Assembly: GCF_025452235.1 (NCBI RefSeq)
Contig: NZ_CP104965.1
Location: 1,364,001 to 1,428,000 of the forward strand
Direction of reading: 5' to 3'
DNA length: 64,000 nucleotides
Origin: Devosia neptuniae
Lineage (GTDB): Bacteria; Pseudomonadota; Alphaproteobacteria; Rhizobiales; Devosiaceae
The notes under the pieces are model-generated. The model was given only the letters and a program-made list of their open reading frames with translations, did not search any database and was not told where the DNA came from. Below are positions 8,602-16,785 of this stretch, piece by piece. The position numbers and the translations under genes are program-made. Numbering within the stretch: the stretch's first letter is position 1; each line of letters begins with the position of its first letter.

Positions 8602-9318
8602 TCAATCGAGCTGGCTGGTGGAAGTGACTTTCCAATTGGGATCGCGCGATTTGGGATTACGCGCAAAGGTCCATTCGTCGGCCACGGTCTGCACCTGATC
8701 GGCATTGCCCTCGATCAGATTGGCATCCTTGTCGCGGGTAGCCGACACCACTTCGGCATGGAACCGTACCGTGATCAGGATATTCTTCTTGTCGTATTCG
8801 GCTTCCGAGATTTCCACCTTGGGCAGGCCGACAAAGGTGAAATCGACGGTCTGGCCGGCCGCTTCACGATCGGCAATGACGCGCTGGAAGCCGTCGAACA
8901 CGTCCTTTTCGAGCAGGTTCTTGAGTGTGGTGCGATCGCCCGAGGCAAAGGCGGTGACGATCATCTCATAGGCCTGCTTGGCGCCATCGAGGAAGGATTT
9001 GGGCGAGAAAGTCGGGTCGGCCTCGACCACCTGGCGCAGTCCGGTGGCGAGATCCGCATCGCCATGGGAGAGCTGTTCGATCTCCGCCTCGGTCTTGCGA
9101 GCGCGGCGCTCGTCGTCCAGATCCGGGGCCGCGGCCGTGGGCCGGGGACGCATCGGCACGACGGTATCATCAGTCGCCGGGGCGTCGGCAGGTTTGCGCC
9201 GCTCGACCGGCGGGCGTTCATTTCCCGTGCGGGTGCCCAGCACGGAGCGCAATCTGAACAGGACGAACACCGCGACAGCGATGACGATGAGGGTCGGAAG
9301 ATCTAGAAATTCGGCCAT
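8602..9318 (-). CDS. Tim44/TimA-like domain protein
   Basis: 238 residues from the ATG at 9318, with AAGG upstream. It has an N-terminal membrane anchor (LPTLIVIAVAVFVLFRL, about 6-22). A charged linker follows, then a Tim44-like domain of about 150 residues (SPKSFLDGAKQAYEMIVTAF, DRTTLKNLLEKDVFDGF, and EWTFARN near the end). In alphaproteobacteria these are inner-membrane proteins that may act as assembly factors. The role is unproven. It is divergent from fxsA. Confidence 0.85.
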   Translation of the reverse strand: MAEFLDLPTLIVIAVAVFVLFRLRSVLGTRTGNERPPVERRKPADAPATDDTVVPMRPRPTAAAPDLDDERRARKTEAEIEQLSHGDADLATGLRQVVEADPTFSPKSFLDGAKQAYEMIVTAFASGDRTTLKNLLEKDVFDGFQRVIADREAAGQTVDFTFVGLPKVEISEAEYDKKNILITVRFHAEVVSATRDKDANLIEGNADQVQTVADEWTFARNPKSRDPNWKVTSTSQLD

Positions 9319-9486
9319 CAATGGGTACCTTGCGCAAGACGCATCGGAAAATCGACACGGGTGACGCTCGCTGAGCGCGGAGATTGGCCTATATATAGGC
9401 AAAGCCTCACCTCAAAACCAGTTCACGTTGGGGCGAGTTGCAATTTGCCGCGGCGTGACGCGGATTTACCGGAAGGATGTCCGCCT

Positions 9487-9942
9487 TTGGCTCGTTTTTT
9501 CGCCCTGGGTCTGCTGTTGCTGCCGATTGTGGAAATCGCCCTGTTCATCAAGGTGGGGCAGACCATCGGCCTGTTCCCCACTCTGGCGCTGGTGATAGCG
9601 GCGGCCGTGTTCGGCGCTATGCTGCTGCGTCAGCAGGGCTTGAGCGTGGTCAACCAATTGCGCGGCAATATCAGTGCCGGCCAATTGCCGGCCCGCACCA
9701 TTGCCGACACGATGATGATCGGGCTGGCCGGGCTGATGCTGATCCTGCCGGGCTTTCTCACCGATATCCTGGCTTTGGCGCTCTTGCTGCCGCCGGTGCG
9801 TGGCTGGATTTATGGCGCCCTGGCCAGTCGCGTCACCGTGGTCGAGACGGCCAGTTATCGGAGCCAACGCGATCCCGGGGATGGCCGCATTCATGGGCCG
9901 GGCACCATTGATCTGGATGAAGACGACTATCGCCCGAAATGA
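9487..9942 (+). CDS. fxsA: FxsA-family membrane protein
   Basis: 151 residues. Four hydrophobic segments appear at about 5-22, 26-45, 70-95 and 97-112, and the acidic tail ends DLDEDDYRPK. LLPIVEIALFIKVGQTIG is the family signature; E. coli FxsA (YjeG) modulates exclusion of phage T7. I chose the TTG at 9487 (LARFFALGLLLL), with GGAAGG 10 nt upstream. A nearby ATG at 9477 is in another frame. The upstream extension has no family resemblance. Confidence 0.85.
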   Translation: MARFFALGLLLLPIVEIALFIKVGQTIGLFPTLALVIAAAVFGAMLLRQQGLSVVNQLRGNISAGQLPARTIADTMMIGLAGLMLILPGFLTDILALALLLPPVRGWIYGALASRVTVVETASYRSQRDPGDGRIHGPGTIDLDEDDYRPK

Positions 9943-10025
9943 CGCCAGGGCGGGCGCTGCGCTTGTGGCACAAGGCCAAAGATGCTAGCCACCCCGGCAA
10001 CGATATTGCCGCAAAGGACTAGAGA

Positions 10026-10547
10026 ATGGCTGACGAGAACCAGGGCGCCGCAGCACCCCAGGCCAGCAATTTGCCCTCCATGAACTTGGTGGGTCAGTAT
10101 ATTCGCGACCTCTCCTTCGAAAATCCCGGTGCGCCCGGCTCGATCATGGCCGGTGGCGGCAATCCGGCCTTCAACGTCTCGATCTCGGTCGGCGTCAAAA
10201 AGCAGGCCGATGACATTTATGCGGTCGAGCTGACGCTGAACGCCAAGGCCAATCGCGAAACCACCATTCTGTTCAATGTCGAGCTGGTCTACGGCGGCGT
10301 GTTCCGCCTCAAGAATGTGCCCGAAGCCCAGCTCAGCCAGCTTTTGATGATCGAATGCCCGCGCCTGATCTTCCCGTTTGCCCGTCAGGTCCTCGCCAGC
10401 GTCACCCAGCAGGGCGGTTTCCCGCCGCTGATGATGGAACCGGTCGATTTCGCCGCCATCTATCGCCAGAACCTGGCCCAGCTCGCCGCCAAGCAGGGCG
10501 CAGCTCCGCTGACCGCCGCCAATGCCGAGACCGACAAGCCAAATTGA
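10026..10547 (+). CDS. secB: Export chaperone SecB
   Basis: A tetrameric cytosolic chaperone that keeps preproteins unfolded and delivers them to SecA. The 173-residue protein carries the SecB core (LVGQYIRDLSFENPGAP, YAVELTLNAKAN, ECPRLIFPFARQVLASVTQQGGFPPL) and the usual variable tail. The ATG follows an AAGGA-type site. Its position beside fxsA and opposite dnaQ is the rhizobial arrangement. Confidence 0.97.
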   Translation: MADENQGAAAPQASNLPSMNLVGQYIRDLSFENPGAPGSIMAGGGNPAFNVSISVGVKKQADDIYAVELTLNAKANRETTILFNVELVYGGVFRLKNVPEAQLSQLLMIECPRLIFPFARQVLASVTQQGGFPPLMMEPVDFAAIYRQNLAQLAAKQGAAPLTAANAETDKPN

Positions 10548-10576
10548 TTTTGGCCGTTTTAGTTCTGTGATGAAGC

Positions 10577-10605
10577 AAACCCCGGATCCATGGTCCGGGT
10601 TTTTC
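10577..10605. terminator. Bidirectional terminator between secB and dnaQ
   Basis: An AAACCCCGGA arm and a TCCGGGTTTT arm form a stem around a short loop with one bulged C. The T-run follows on the plus strand, and the A-run gives a T-run on the minus strand. The two convergent genes both need a terminator here. Confidence 0.8.
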
Positions 10606-11318
10606 TATTCGGCGGCGGCCACTTCGCTGTCGTATTGCGCCCAGAGCGAATCGGGGCCCAGCTTGGCCACCATGGCGGCATGCGCGGCACGCTCGGCCTC
10701 GCTAATCTTGCGCACCAGCGGCACCGGCCGCGGCGCCACATCGGCGCGGGCGGCAATGGCGTCGGCGCCCGAGACACGGTTTTCCGCGATCAGCGCCAGG
10801 CTGACCTGCTTGCCGCCGATCAGCTCGAGATAGACCTCAGCCAGGATCTCGCTATCGAGCAGGGCGCCATGCAGCGTGCGGCGGGAATTGTCGATGCCGT
10901 AGAGCTTGCACAAGGCATCCAGGCTCACCCGCGAGCCGGGATGCTTGGCCCGCGCCACCATGACCGTATCGATCACTTCATTGGCCAGGATCGGCCGGCC
11001 GGCCTTTTTCAGCTCGGCATTGAGAAAGCCGATATCGAAGGCCGCATTGTGGATGATCAGCTTGGCATCGCCGATGAAATCGAGAAAGTCGCCGGCCACC
11101 GCCGAAAAGAGCGGCTTATCGGACAGGAATTCTTCCGACAGGCCATGCACTCGGAAGGCCTCTTCGGGCATGGAGCGCTGCGGATTGATATAGACGTGAT
11201 AGTGCCGGCCCGAGGGGATGTGGTTGATCAGCTCGACGCAGCCGATTTCCACCAGCCGATCGCCATCGGCGGGCGACAGGCCCGTGGTTTCGGTATCGAG
11301 CACGATCTCGCGGTTCAT
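10605..11318 (-). CDS. dnaQ: DNA polymerase III epsilon subunit (3'-5' proofreading exonuclease)
   Basis: 237 residues of DEDDh exonuclease. Exo I is VLDTETTGLSPADGDRL (residues 6-22), Exo II lies around IIHNAAFDIGFLNAEL, and Exo III has HGALLDSEILAEVYLEL. Its ATG overlaps the coaE stop (ATGA), giving a maf-aroE-coaE-dnaQ minus-strand unit that runs away from the origin. Confidence 0.97.
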   Translation of the reverse strand: MNREIVLDTETTGLSPADGDRLVEIGCVELINHIPSGRHYHVYINPQRSMPEEAFRVHGLSEEFLSDKPLFSAVAGDFLDFIGDAKLIIHNAAFDIGFLNAELKKAGRPILANEVIDTVMVARAKHPGSRVSLDALCKLYGIDNSRRTLHGALLDSEILAEVYLELIGGKQVSLALIAENRVSGADAIAARADVAPRPVPLVRKISEAERAAHAAMVAKLGPDSLWAQYDSEVAAAE

Positions 11319-11911
11319 TTTTCTGGCCCTTTGGCGCGGATAGCGGCGACCAGCGCGGCGACCTCTTTTTGGGTCTGGGCGACGGAGCTGCCGGTATCGA
11401 AGAGATAGGTGGCGCGTCTCTTCTTTTCGGCCTGGGGAGTCTGGCGGGCAAGGATGGTGTTGAGCTTTTCCACGGACATCCCCGACCGCGCCAGCGCCCG
11501 CTCGCGCTGGATGGCCTCATCGACAAAGGTCACGGCGATGGCGTCAAAGCCATAATCATGGCCGCTTTCGAACAGAAGCGGGACTTCCACCACCGCCAGC
11601 GCATGGCCCTGGGTCTCGGCCGTGTCGAGAAATTGCGCGATGCGGGCACGGACCAAAGGGTGCACCACGGCTTCGAGCCGCTTGAAGCCGGCGGGGTCTT
11701 CACCCAGTTTCTTAGAGAGCAGAGCACGGTCGATGCGGCCGTCATGGGTGACGCCGGGAAAGAGAGCCTCGACCGCCGCTACGGCCTCGCCCTCATAGAG
11801 TTCGGCCACGGCGGTATCGGCGGAAAAAACCGGCACGCCCAGGTCGGCAAAAGCCTTGAGCACCGTCGATTTTCCGGTGGCAATCGATCCGGTAATGCCG
11901 ATGCGCCACAT
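11315..11911 (-). CDS. coaE: Dephospho-CoA kinase
   Basis: The last step of CoA synthesis, ATP-dependent 3' phosphorylation of dephospho-CoA. The 198-residue protein has P-loop GITGSIATGKSTV at 5-17, and the CoA-domain motifs DRALLSKKLGEDP and VVEVPLLFESG. I chose the ATG at 11911 (MWRIGITG) because GGAG is 8 nt upstream. A TTG at 11917 overlapping the aroE stop is too close to that site. It overlaps dnaQ by 4 nt. Confidence 0.96.
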   Translation of the reverse strand: MWRIGITGSIATGKSTVLKAFADLGVPVFSADTAVAELYEGEAVAAVEALFPGVTHDGRIDRALLSKKLGEDPAGFKRLEAVVHPLVRARIAQFLDTAETQGHALAVVEVPLLFESGHDYGFDAIAVTFVDEAIQRERALARSGMSVEKLNTILARQTPQAEKKRRATYLFDTGSSVAQTQKEVAALVAAIRAKGPEK

Positions 11912-11913
11912 GC

Positions 11914-12741
11914 TCAATGCTCCAGCGTGGCTTGGATCCTGGTGCGCAAATCTTTGGTCACAAGAGGTCGAATGCCGAACCAGGCCTCGAATCCCGGCAC
12001 AGCCTGATGCAGCAGCATGCCCAGCCCATCGACGATCCGCAAGCCACGCGCCCTGGCATCGGCCAGGAGCGGCGTCACGAGGGGCGCATAGACGATATCG
12101 GTCACCAAGGCGTCCGATGGGAGCAGATCAAGATTAAAGCCATCAAAGCGGCTGCCATGCATGCCAATGGAAGTGGTGTTGACCACAAGCCCCGCCGACG
12201 GCGCAGCGGCATCGAAGTCAGCCAATTCGCCAGCACGGACATCGCCGCCAATTTCCGCCGCCAAGTGATCAGCATTAGACCTTGTGCGATTGAGCAAAAT
12301 CACAGGAACGCCACGGCTTTTAAGCGCCACCAGAATAGCCCGTGCCGCCCCGCCGGCACCCAGCACGATGGCGGGCTTTTTGCCCGAGGACCAATCGGGT
12401 GCCCCCACGTCGAGATTGCCCAGAAAACCGAGATAGTCGGTATTGGTGCCATGCACCTTGCCGTCACGCGCCACCAAAGTGTTAACGGCACCAATGGTCC
12501 TGGCCAGCGGATCGACACTGTCACAGAGGGCAAACACCGCTTCCTTGTGTGGAATGGTAACATTGCCGCCGGCAAATTCACCCGCCCGAAGCCGCTCGAA
12601 AAAGCCGGGCAGTTCGGCCGGCGCGACGTCGATGGCCTCATAGCTGCCGTCGATGCCGTGTTCGGCGATCCAGGTGCCATGAATCAAGGGCGAGCGCGAA
12701 TGGGCGATGGGATGCCCGATAACAAAGGCTTTGATGGTCAC
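11914..12741 (-). CDS. aroE: Shikimate dehydrogenase (NADP+)
   Basis: It reduces 3-dehydroshikimate in the aromatic amino acid pathway. The 275-residue protein has the substrate motifs HSRSPLIHG, GGNVTIPHKE (catalytic Lys) and NTDYLGF, then the NADP loop GAGGAARAI with NRTRS following. The GTG start at 12741 overlaps the maf stop (GTGA). Confidence 0.96.
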   Translation of the reverse strand: MTIKAFVIGHPIAHSRSPLIHGTWIAEHGIDGSYEAIDVAPAELPGFFERLRAGEFAGGNVTIPHKEAVFALCDSVDPLARTIGAVNTLVARDGKVHGTNTDYLGFLGNLDVGAPDWSSGKKPAIVLGAGGAARAILVALKSRGVPVILLNRTRSNADHLAAEIGGDVRAGELADFDAAAPSAGLVVNTTSIGMHGSRFDGFNLDLLPSDALVTDIVYAPLVTPLLADARARGLRIVDGLGMLLHQAVPGFEAWFGIRPLVTKDLRTRIQATLEH

Positions 12742-13346
12742 GCTGACGGCTTTCCGGCCAGAAGTTCGGGCGCAATGGCGCGCAAAGCCGCCAGGAGCGG
12801 CAAAAGCGGCAGGCCCAGAATGGTGAAATAATCGCCGGTCACGGTTTCGAACAGCCGGATGGACGGGCCTTCGAGCCGATAGCCGCCCACCGAATTGAGC
12901 GCCGCGGGACCTTCGCGGTCCAGAATATCCTCGCGCTCCTCGGCGGAGAAATCGCGCATGGTGAGTTCTGCTGTCTGTAGATCAGACCACAAAACCTGAC
13001 CATCGCGCACCAACGTCACCCCGGCATGGAGGCGATGGGTCTTGGCCTTGAGGTGATCGAGCTGGGCAGCGGCGGCGGCACGATCGGCCGGCTTGTGCAA
13101 AAGCTCGGTGCCCAGCGCCAGGGTCTGATCGGCCCCGATCACAAAAGCGCCCGCGTTAGCATTTGAGACCGCTTCGGCCTTCTTTTGCGCCAGCAGCAAA
13201 GCCACGTCGCGGGCATCGGCGCCATTGGCCAAAGCCGCGGTTTCAATGGCCCGTTCGTCAATGGCGGCGGGTTGGGTCGAAAACCGCAAACCGGCTTGTT
13301 GCAGCAGGGTTTTTCGCGTCTGGCTTTGGGAGGCTAGGATCAGCAT
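12738..13346 (-). CDS. maf: Maf-family nucleoside triphosphate pyrophosphatase
   Basis: A house-cleaning dNTP/UTP pyrophosphatase of the Maf/YhdE family. The 202-residue protein has ASQSQTRKTLL (substrate binding), ATQP-region AIDER and GADQTLALG with the active-site acidic residues. The first gene of the minus-strand unit, it starts at the left edge of the proposed replication origin. DnaA-box-like sequences lie within 30 bp of its ATG. Confidence 0.93.
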   Translation of the reverse strand: MLILASQSQTRKTLLQQAGLRFSTQPAAIDERAIETAALANGADARDVALLLAQKKAEAVSNANAGAFVIGADQTLALGTELLHKPADRAAAAAQLDHLKAKTHRLHAGVTLVRDGQVLWSDLQTAELTMRDFSAEEREDILDREGPAALNSVGGYRLEGPSIRLFETVTGDYFTILGLPLLPLLAALRAIAPELLAGKPSA

Positions 13347-13355
13347 GGGCCCATG

Positions 13356-13376
13356 TTTTCCACACTGTCATCCACA
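13356..13376 (+). promoter_or_regulatory. Pair of DnaA-box-like 9-mers
   Basis: TTTTCCACA fits the relaxed DnaA consensus TTWTNCACA exactly. TCATCCACA, 3 nt downstream, differs by one base from TTATCCACA. Both are in the same orientation, 10-30 bp upstream of the maf start. A third near-match, TGATTCACA, with G at the second position as in Caulobacter G-boxes, is at 13638-13646. Confidence 0.6.
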
Positions 13377-13584
13377 GCTCAAGCCCTCGCTGTGATAATG
13401 ACTCATGGTTTTGGCTCGGGGCCAAACTTGTTCGACTTGGTAAATTAAACATTAACAGTTGGACTCGGGAGGAGGGTCCACGAGGGCTATGGATAGCTCT
13501 GGGGAAAACCCGGCTGGGGCACTGTCGTTCTATCAAGCGGATTCGCACAGGCGGAATCGAATCGTTGACTCGGGACTCAGGTTC

Positions 13585-13603
13585 TTAACGCCGCGTTAAC
13601 CAT
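13585..13603. promoter_or_regulatory. CtrA box in the origin
   Basis: TTAA-CGCCGCG-TTAA is a perfect TTAA-N7-TTAA full site for the cell-cycle regulator CtrA. It continues into TTAACCAT, the alternative half-site form. CtrA bound at an origin blocks initiation in Caulobacter. Whether it does so here, or drives hemE transcription, is inference. Confidence 0.7.
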
Positions 13604-13786
13604 TTACCTTTCGTTAAGGTTTGTGGCCGGCCGATTTTGATTCACACCCTGTTAACCTCTGCGCTGCGCCCTTGTGTCACCGCGATGGGCGATTGTGGAC
13701 GGCGATGAATTCATCCAAAACACCGCCATGATAATACAAATACTAAGAACAAGATTCTCTTTAGGGGTTTTGGAAGGGGTGATCGA

Positions 13787-14821
13787 ATGAGCACTGTGGC
13801 CCACAAACCTTTGCTGGCAACAGTGATGGGCGAACGCCAGGAGCGACCCCCGATCTGGATCATGCGACAGGCTGGTCGCTATTTGCCGGAATATCGCGAG
13901 CTGCGCGCCAAGACCAATGGGTTTCTGGAACTCTGCTACACGCCGGAGCTGGCCGCTGAAGTCACGCTGCAGCCGCTGCGCCGTTTCCCGCTCGATGCAG
14001 CAATCCTATTCTCCGACATTCTGGTCATTCCCGACGCCCTGGGCCAATCGGTGCGTTTTGAGGCTGGGGAAGGGCCTGTCCTTGAACCGGTGACAGCCGA
14101 GACAATCGGGCAATTGCAGCCCGAGCGGGCTTTGGAGCATTTGGCCCCGGTGTTTGAAACCTTGCGTCGGGTTCGCGCTGGCCTTGCTCCGGACAAGACC
14201 CTGATCGGCTTTTGCGGTTCGCCTTGGACGGTTGCGACTTACATGATTGGCGGCCGCGGCTCGCCCGATCAGGCCGCCGCGCGATTGTTTGCCCTGCGGC
14301 ACCCTGAGGCCTTTGCGGCTCTGATGGATGTGTTGGTGCAAACCAGTATCGACTATCTCGTCGCTCAATTTGCTGCGGGCGCCGATGTGGTGCAGCTGTT
14401 TGAAAGCTGGGCGCTGAACCTGGACGATGAGGCCTTTGTCAGCCAGGTCATCGATCCCAATCGCCGTATTGTCGAAGGCGTTCGCGCCCGGGTGCCCAAT
14501 GCGCCGATCATCGGCTTTCCGCGTGGAGCAGCCGGCAATATCGCGGCCTATGTCGCGGCGACGGGCGTTAATGCCGTCGGGCTCGATTATGCCACCCCGC
14601 TGGCGTTTGCCGCCAAGCACGTCCCGGCCGGGTTTCCCGTGCAGGGCAATCTTGATCCGCTGCGGCTGGTGGCCGGCGGTGCGCAGATGGAAGATCGGGC
14701 CCACCAGATCATTGCCGCCTTTGCCGATCGGCCGCATATTTTCAATCTGGGCCATGGCATCGTTCCGGAGACGCCGATTGCCCATGTCGAGCGCCTGGTC
14801 GAGCTGGTCAGAAACGGCTAG
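13787..14821 (+). CDS. hemE: Uroporphyrinogen decarboxylase
   Basis: It converts uroporphyrinogen III to coproporphyrinogen III in haem and cobalamin precursor synthesis. The 344-residue protein has the signature PPIWIMRQAGRYLPEYRELR at about 21-40, catalytic Asp in AAILFSDILVIPDALG, and GFCGSPWTVATYMI. The ATG follows GGAAGG. It is the first rightward gene from the proposed origin and is followed at 38 nt by hemJ. Confidence 0.97.
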   Translation: MSTVAHKPLLATVMGERQERPPIWIMRQAGRYLPEYRELRAKTNGFLELCYTPELAAEVTLQPLRRFPLDAAILFSDILVIPDALGQSVRFEAGEGPVLEPVTAETIGQLQPERALEHLAPVFETLRRVRAGLAPDKTLIGFCGSPWTVATYMIGGRGSPDQAAARLFALRHPEAFAALMDVLVQTSIDYLVAQFAAGADVVQLFESWALNLDDEAFVSQVIDPNRRIVEGVRARVPNAPIIGFPRGAAGNIAAYVAATGVNAVGLDYATPLAFAAKHVPAGFPVQGNLDPLRLVAGGAQMEDRAHQIIAAFADRPHIFNLGHGIVPETPIAHVERLVELVRNG

Positions 14822-14859
14822 CGGACCAAAGAAACTGAACTGTTGAGGAGTTCACCCAA

Positions 14860-15282
14860 ATGGAATGGATCAAGGCGGGCCATGTGATCGCCGTCATCGC
14901 CTGGATGGCCGGCATGCTCTATCTGCCGCGGCTCTTCGTTTATCATTCGGTGGCCGAGATCGGCTCGGACAAATCCGAGACCTTCAAGATCATGGAACGC
15001 CGGCTGCTGCGCGGCATCATCACGCCGGCTATGATTGCCACCTGGATTTTTGGCCTTTGGATGGTGGCTTTGGGTGCCGTCGACTGGAGTGCCGGCTGGC
15101 CCTATCTCAAGGCCGTCGCCGTTTTGGCGCTCACCGCTTGCCATGGGATTCTGGCCCGGCACACGCGCGAATTTGCTGGGGACAAGAATACCAGGCCGCA
15201 AAAGTACTTCCGCATCATCAACGAAGTGCCCACGGTTTTGATGATCATCATCGTCATCGCGGTGATCGCGCGGCCGTTCTAA
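14860..15282 (+). CDS. hemJ: Protoporphyrinogen IX oxidase, HemJ type
   Basis: An oxygen-independent membrane protoporphyrinogen oxidase. The 140-residue protein has four transmembrane segments. The conserved KAGHVIAVIAWMAGMLYLPRLFVYH at the N-terminus contains the haem-ligating histidine, and LKAVAVLALTACHGILARHTREF the second conserved basic region. GAGG lies upstream of the ATG. Pairing with hemE puts two haem steps together, but hemH is not in the window. Confidence 0.93.
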   Translation: MEWIKAGHVIAVIAWMAGMLYLPRLFVYHSVAEIGSDKSETFKIMERRLLRGIITPAMIATWIFGLWMVALGAVDWSAGWPYLKAVAVLALTACHGILARHTREFAGDKNTRPQKYFRIINEVPTVLMIIIVIAVIARPF

Positions 15283-15287
15283 AATCC

Positions 15288-15303
15288 TGTTTCACGTGAA
15301 TCC
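15288..15303. promoter_or_regulatory. parS-like site 2 (between hemJ and rho)
   Basis: TGTTTCACGTGAATCC matches 14 of 16 bases of the parS consensus. It is intergenic, 5 nt after the hemJ stop, and the closest site to the proposed origin (about 1.5 kb). The remaining 165 bases before rho hold its leader and no gene. Confidence 0.75.
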
Positions 15304-15468
15304 GGTTCGGGCGTTCGTGTTCGATCTTGAAATCGCGCCGGGATCACGCTACATGATGGCCAACGCACCCGAGACTTAAAGCTGACTTCCCAAGTCGCTG
15401 CGCGGTGCCCACCCTCCCAAAATAGCCTCAACGCTCTTTTCGATTTCCCTCAAGGGTCCATCCGCTAC

Positions 15469-16734
15469 ATGCAGAATATGAAGCTCAGCGAGCTCAAGGC
15501 CAAATCTCCGGCCGAATTGCTGGTGTTCGCCGAAGAACACGAGGTCGAGAATGCCTCGACCATGCGCAAACAGGAATTGATGTTTGCCATTCTCAAGGAG
15601 CTGGCGGCTCGGGATATCGACATCACCGGGGAAGGCGTGGTTGAAGTGCTGCCGGACGGTTTTGGCTTCCTGCGCTCTCCCGACGCCAATTACCTCCCCG
15701 GTCCCGACGATATCTATGTCAGCCCCAGCCAGATCCGCCGCTTCGGCTTGCGGACCGGCGACACGGTCGAGGGCGAAATCCGCTCTCCCAAGGAAGGCGA
15801 GCGCTATTTCGCGCTGCTCAAGGTTTCGACCATCAATTTCGAAGATCCCGAGGCGGTTCGCCACAAGGTCAACTTCGACAACCTCACCCCACTCTATCCG
15901 GAAGAACGGCTCCGCATGGAGCTGCCTGATCCGACTTTAAAGGATCGTTCGGCGCGGATTCTCGATCTGGTTGCGCCGCTTGGCAAAGGCCAGCGTGCCT
16001 TGATTGTTGCTCCTCCACGTACCGGTAAGACGGTATTGTTGCAGAATATTGCACAATCTATCGCGACCAATCATCCCGAATGCTATCTCATCGTGCTGCT
16101 CATCGACGAGCGCCCCGAAGAAGTGACCGACATGCAGCGCTCAGTGCGCGGCGAAGTCATCTCCTCCACCTTTGACGAGCCGGCCAGCCGCCACGTTCAA
16201 GTCGCTGAAATGGTGATCGAAAAGGCCAAGCGCCTGGTCGAACACAAGCGCGACGTGGTCATCCTGCTCGATTCCATCACTCGCCTTGGCCGCGCCTACA
16301 ACACTGTCGTGCCAAGCTCGGGCAAGGTGCTGACCGGTGGTGTGGACGCAAATGCCCTGCAGCGTCCCAAGCGCTTCTTCGGCGCCGCTCGCAATATCGA
16401 AGATGGCGGCTCGCTGACCATTATTTCGACGGCGCTGATCGATACCGGTTCGCGCATGGACGAAGTGATCTTTGAAGAATTCAAGGGCACGGGTAACTCC
16501 GAAATTATTTTGGACCGCAAGGTCGCCGACAAGCGCGTCTTCCCGGCGCTGGACATCACCAAGTCCGGCACCCGCAAGGAAGAGCTGTTGGTCGAGCCCG
16601 ATATCCTCAAGAAGATGTATGTGTTGCGCCGTATCCTGACCCCGATGGGCACGATCGACGCCATGGAATTCCTGATGGACAAGATTCGCCAGACCAAGAC
16701 GAATTCCGACTTCTTCGATTCGATGAATACATAA
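15469..16734 (+). CDS. rho: Transcription termination factor Rho
   Basis: A hexameric RNA-dependent ATPase and helicase. The 421-residue protein has an N-terminal helical Rho-N domain ([15 protein letters not shown]), the cold-shock-like RNA-binding domain ([22 protein letters not shown]), and P-loop [15 protein letters not shown]. Walker B is [16 protein letters not shown] and the Q/R-loop region follows. The ATG at 15478 is an alternative start three codons in. Confidence 0.97.
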   Translation: MQNMKLSELKAKSPAELLVFAEEHEVENASTMRKQELMFAILKELAARDIDITGEGVVEVLPDGFGFLRSPDANYLPGPDDIYVSPSQIRRFGLRTGDTVEGEIRSPKEGERYFALLKVSTINFEDPEAVRHKVNFDNLTPLYPEERLRMELPDPTLKDRSARILDLVAPLGKGQRALIVAPPRTGKTVLLQNIAQSIATNHPECYLIVLLIDERPEEVTDMQRSVRGEVISSTFDEPASRHVQVAEMVIEKAKRLVEHKRDVVILLDSITRLGRAYNTVVPSSGKVLTGGVDANALQRPKRFFGAARNIEDGGSLTIISTALIDTGSRMDEVIFEEFKGTGNSEIILDRKVADKRVFPALDITKSGTRKEELLVEPDILKKMYVLRRILTPMGTIDAMEFLMDKIRQTKTNSDFFDSMNT

Positions 16735-16785
16735 AGCAGATGGGCGCGTTGCGAGCTTTCGCCGCGCCTATTGCCGCCTGATCCG

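Larger units (their letters stand above)
13347..13786. other. oriC: Proposed chromosomal replication origin (oriC)
   Basis: This 440-bp gap lies upstream of hemE, the known location of oriC in Caulobacter and several Rhizobiales. Its content fits. DnaA-box-like TTTTCCACA (13356-13364), TCATCCACA (13368-13376) and TGATTCACA (13638-13646) are present. So are a perfect CtrA box (13585-13599), further TTAA motifs near 13445, 13452, 13612 and 13651, and eight GANTC sites. An AT-richer stretch at about 13720-13770 could be the unwinding element. Genes point away on both sides and ParB sites flank it. No open reading frame here looks genuine. Confidence 0.82.

Noticed and set aside
13386..13401. TGTGATAATG as a further DnaA box
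   Set aside because: It lacks one base relative to the reverse consensus TGTGNATAA, so the spacing is wrong.
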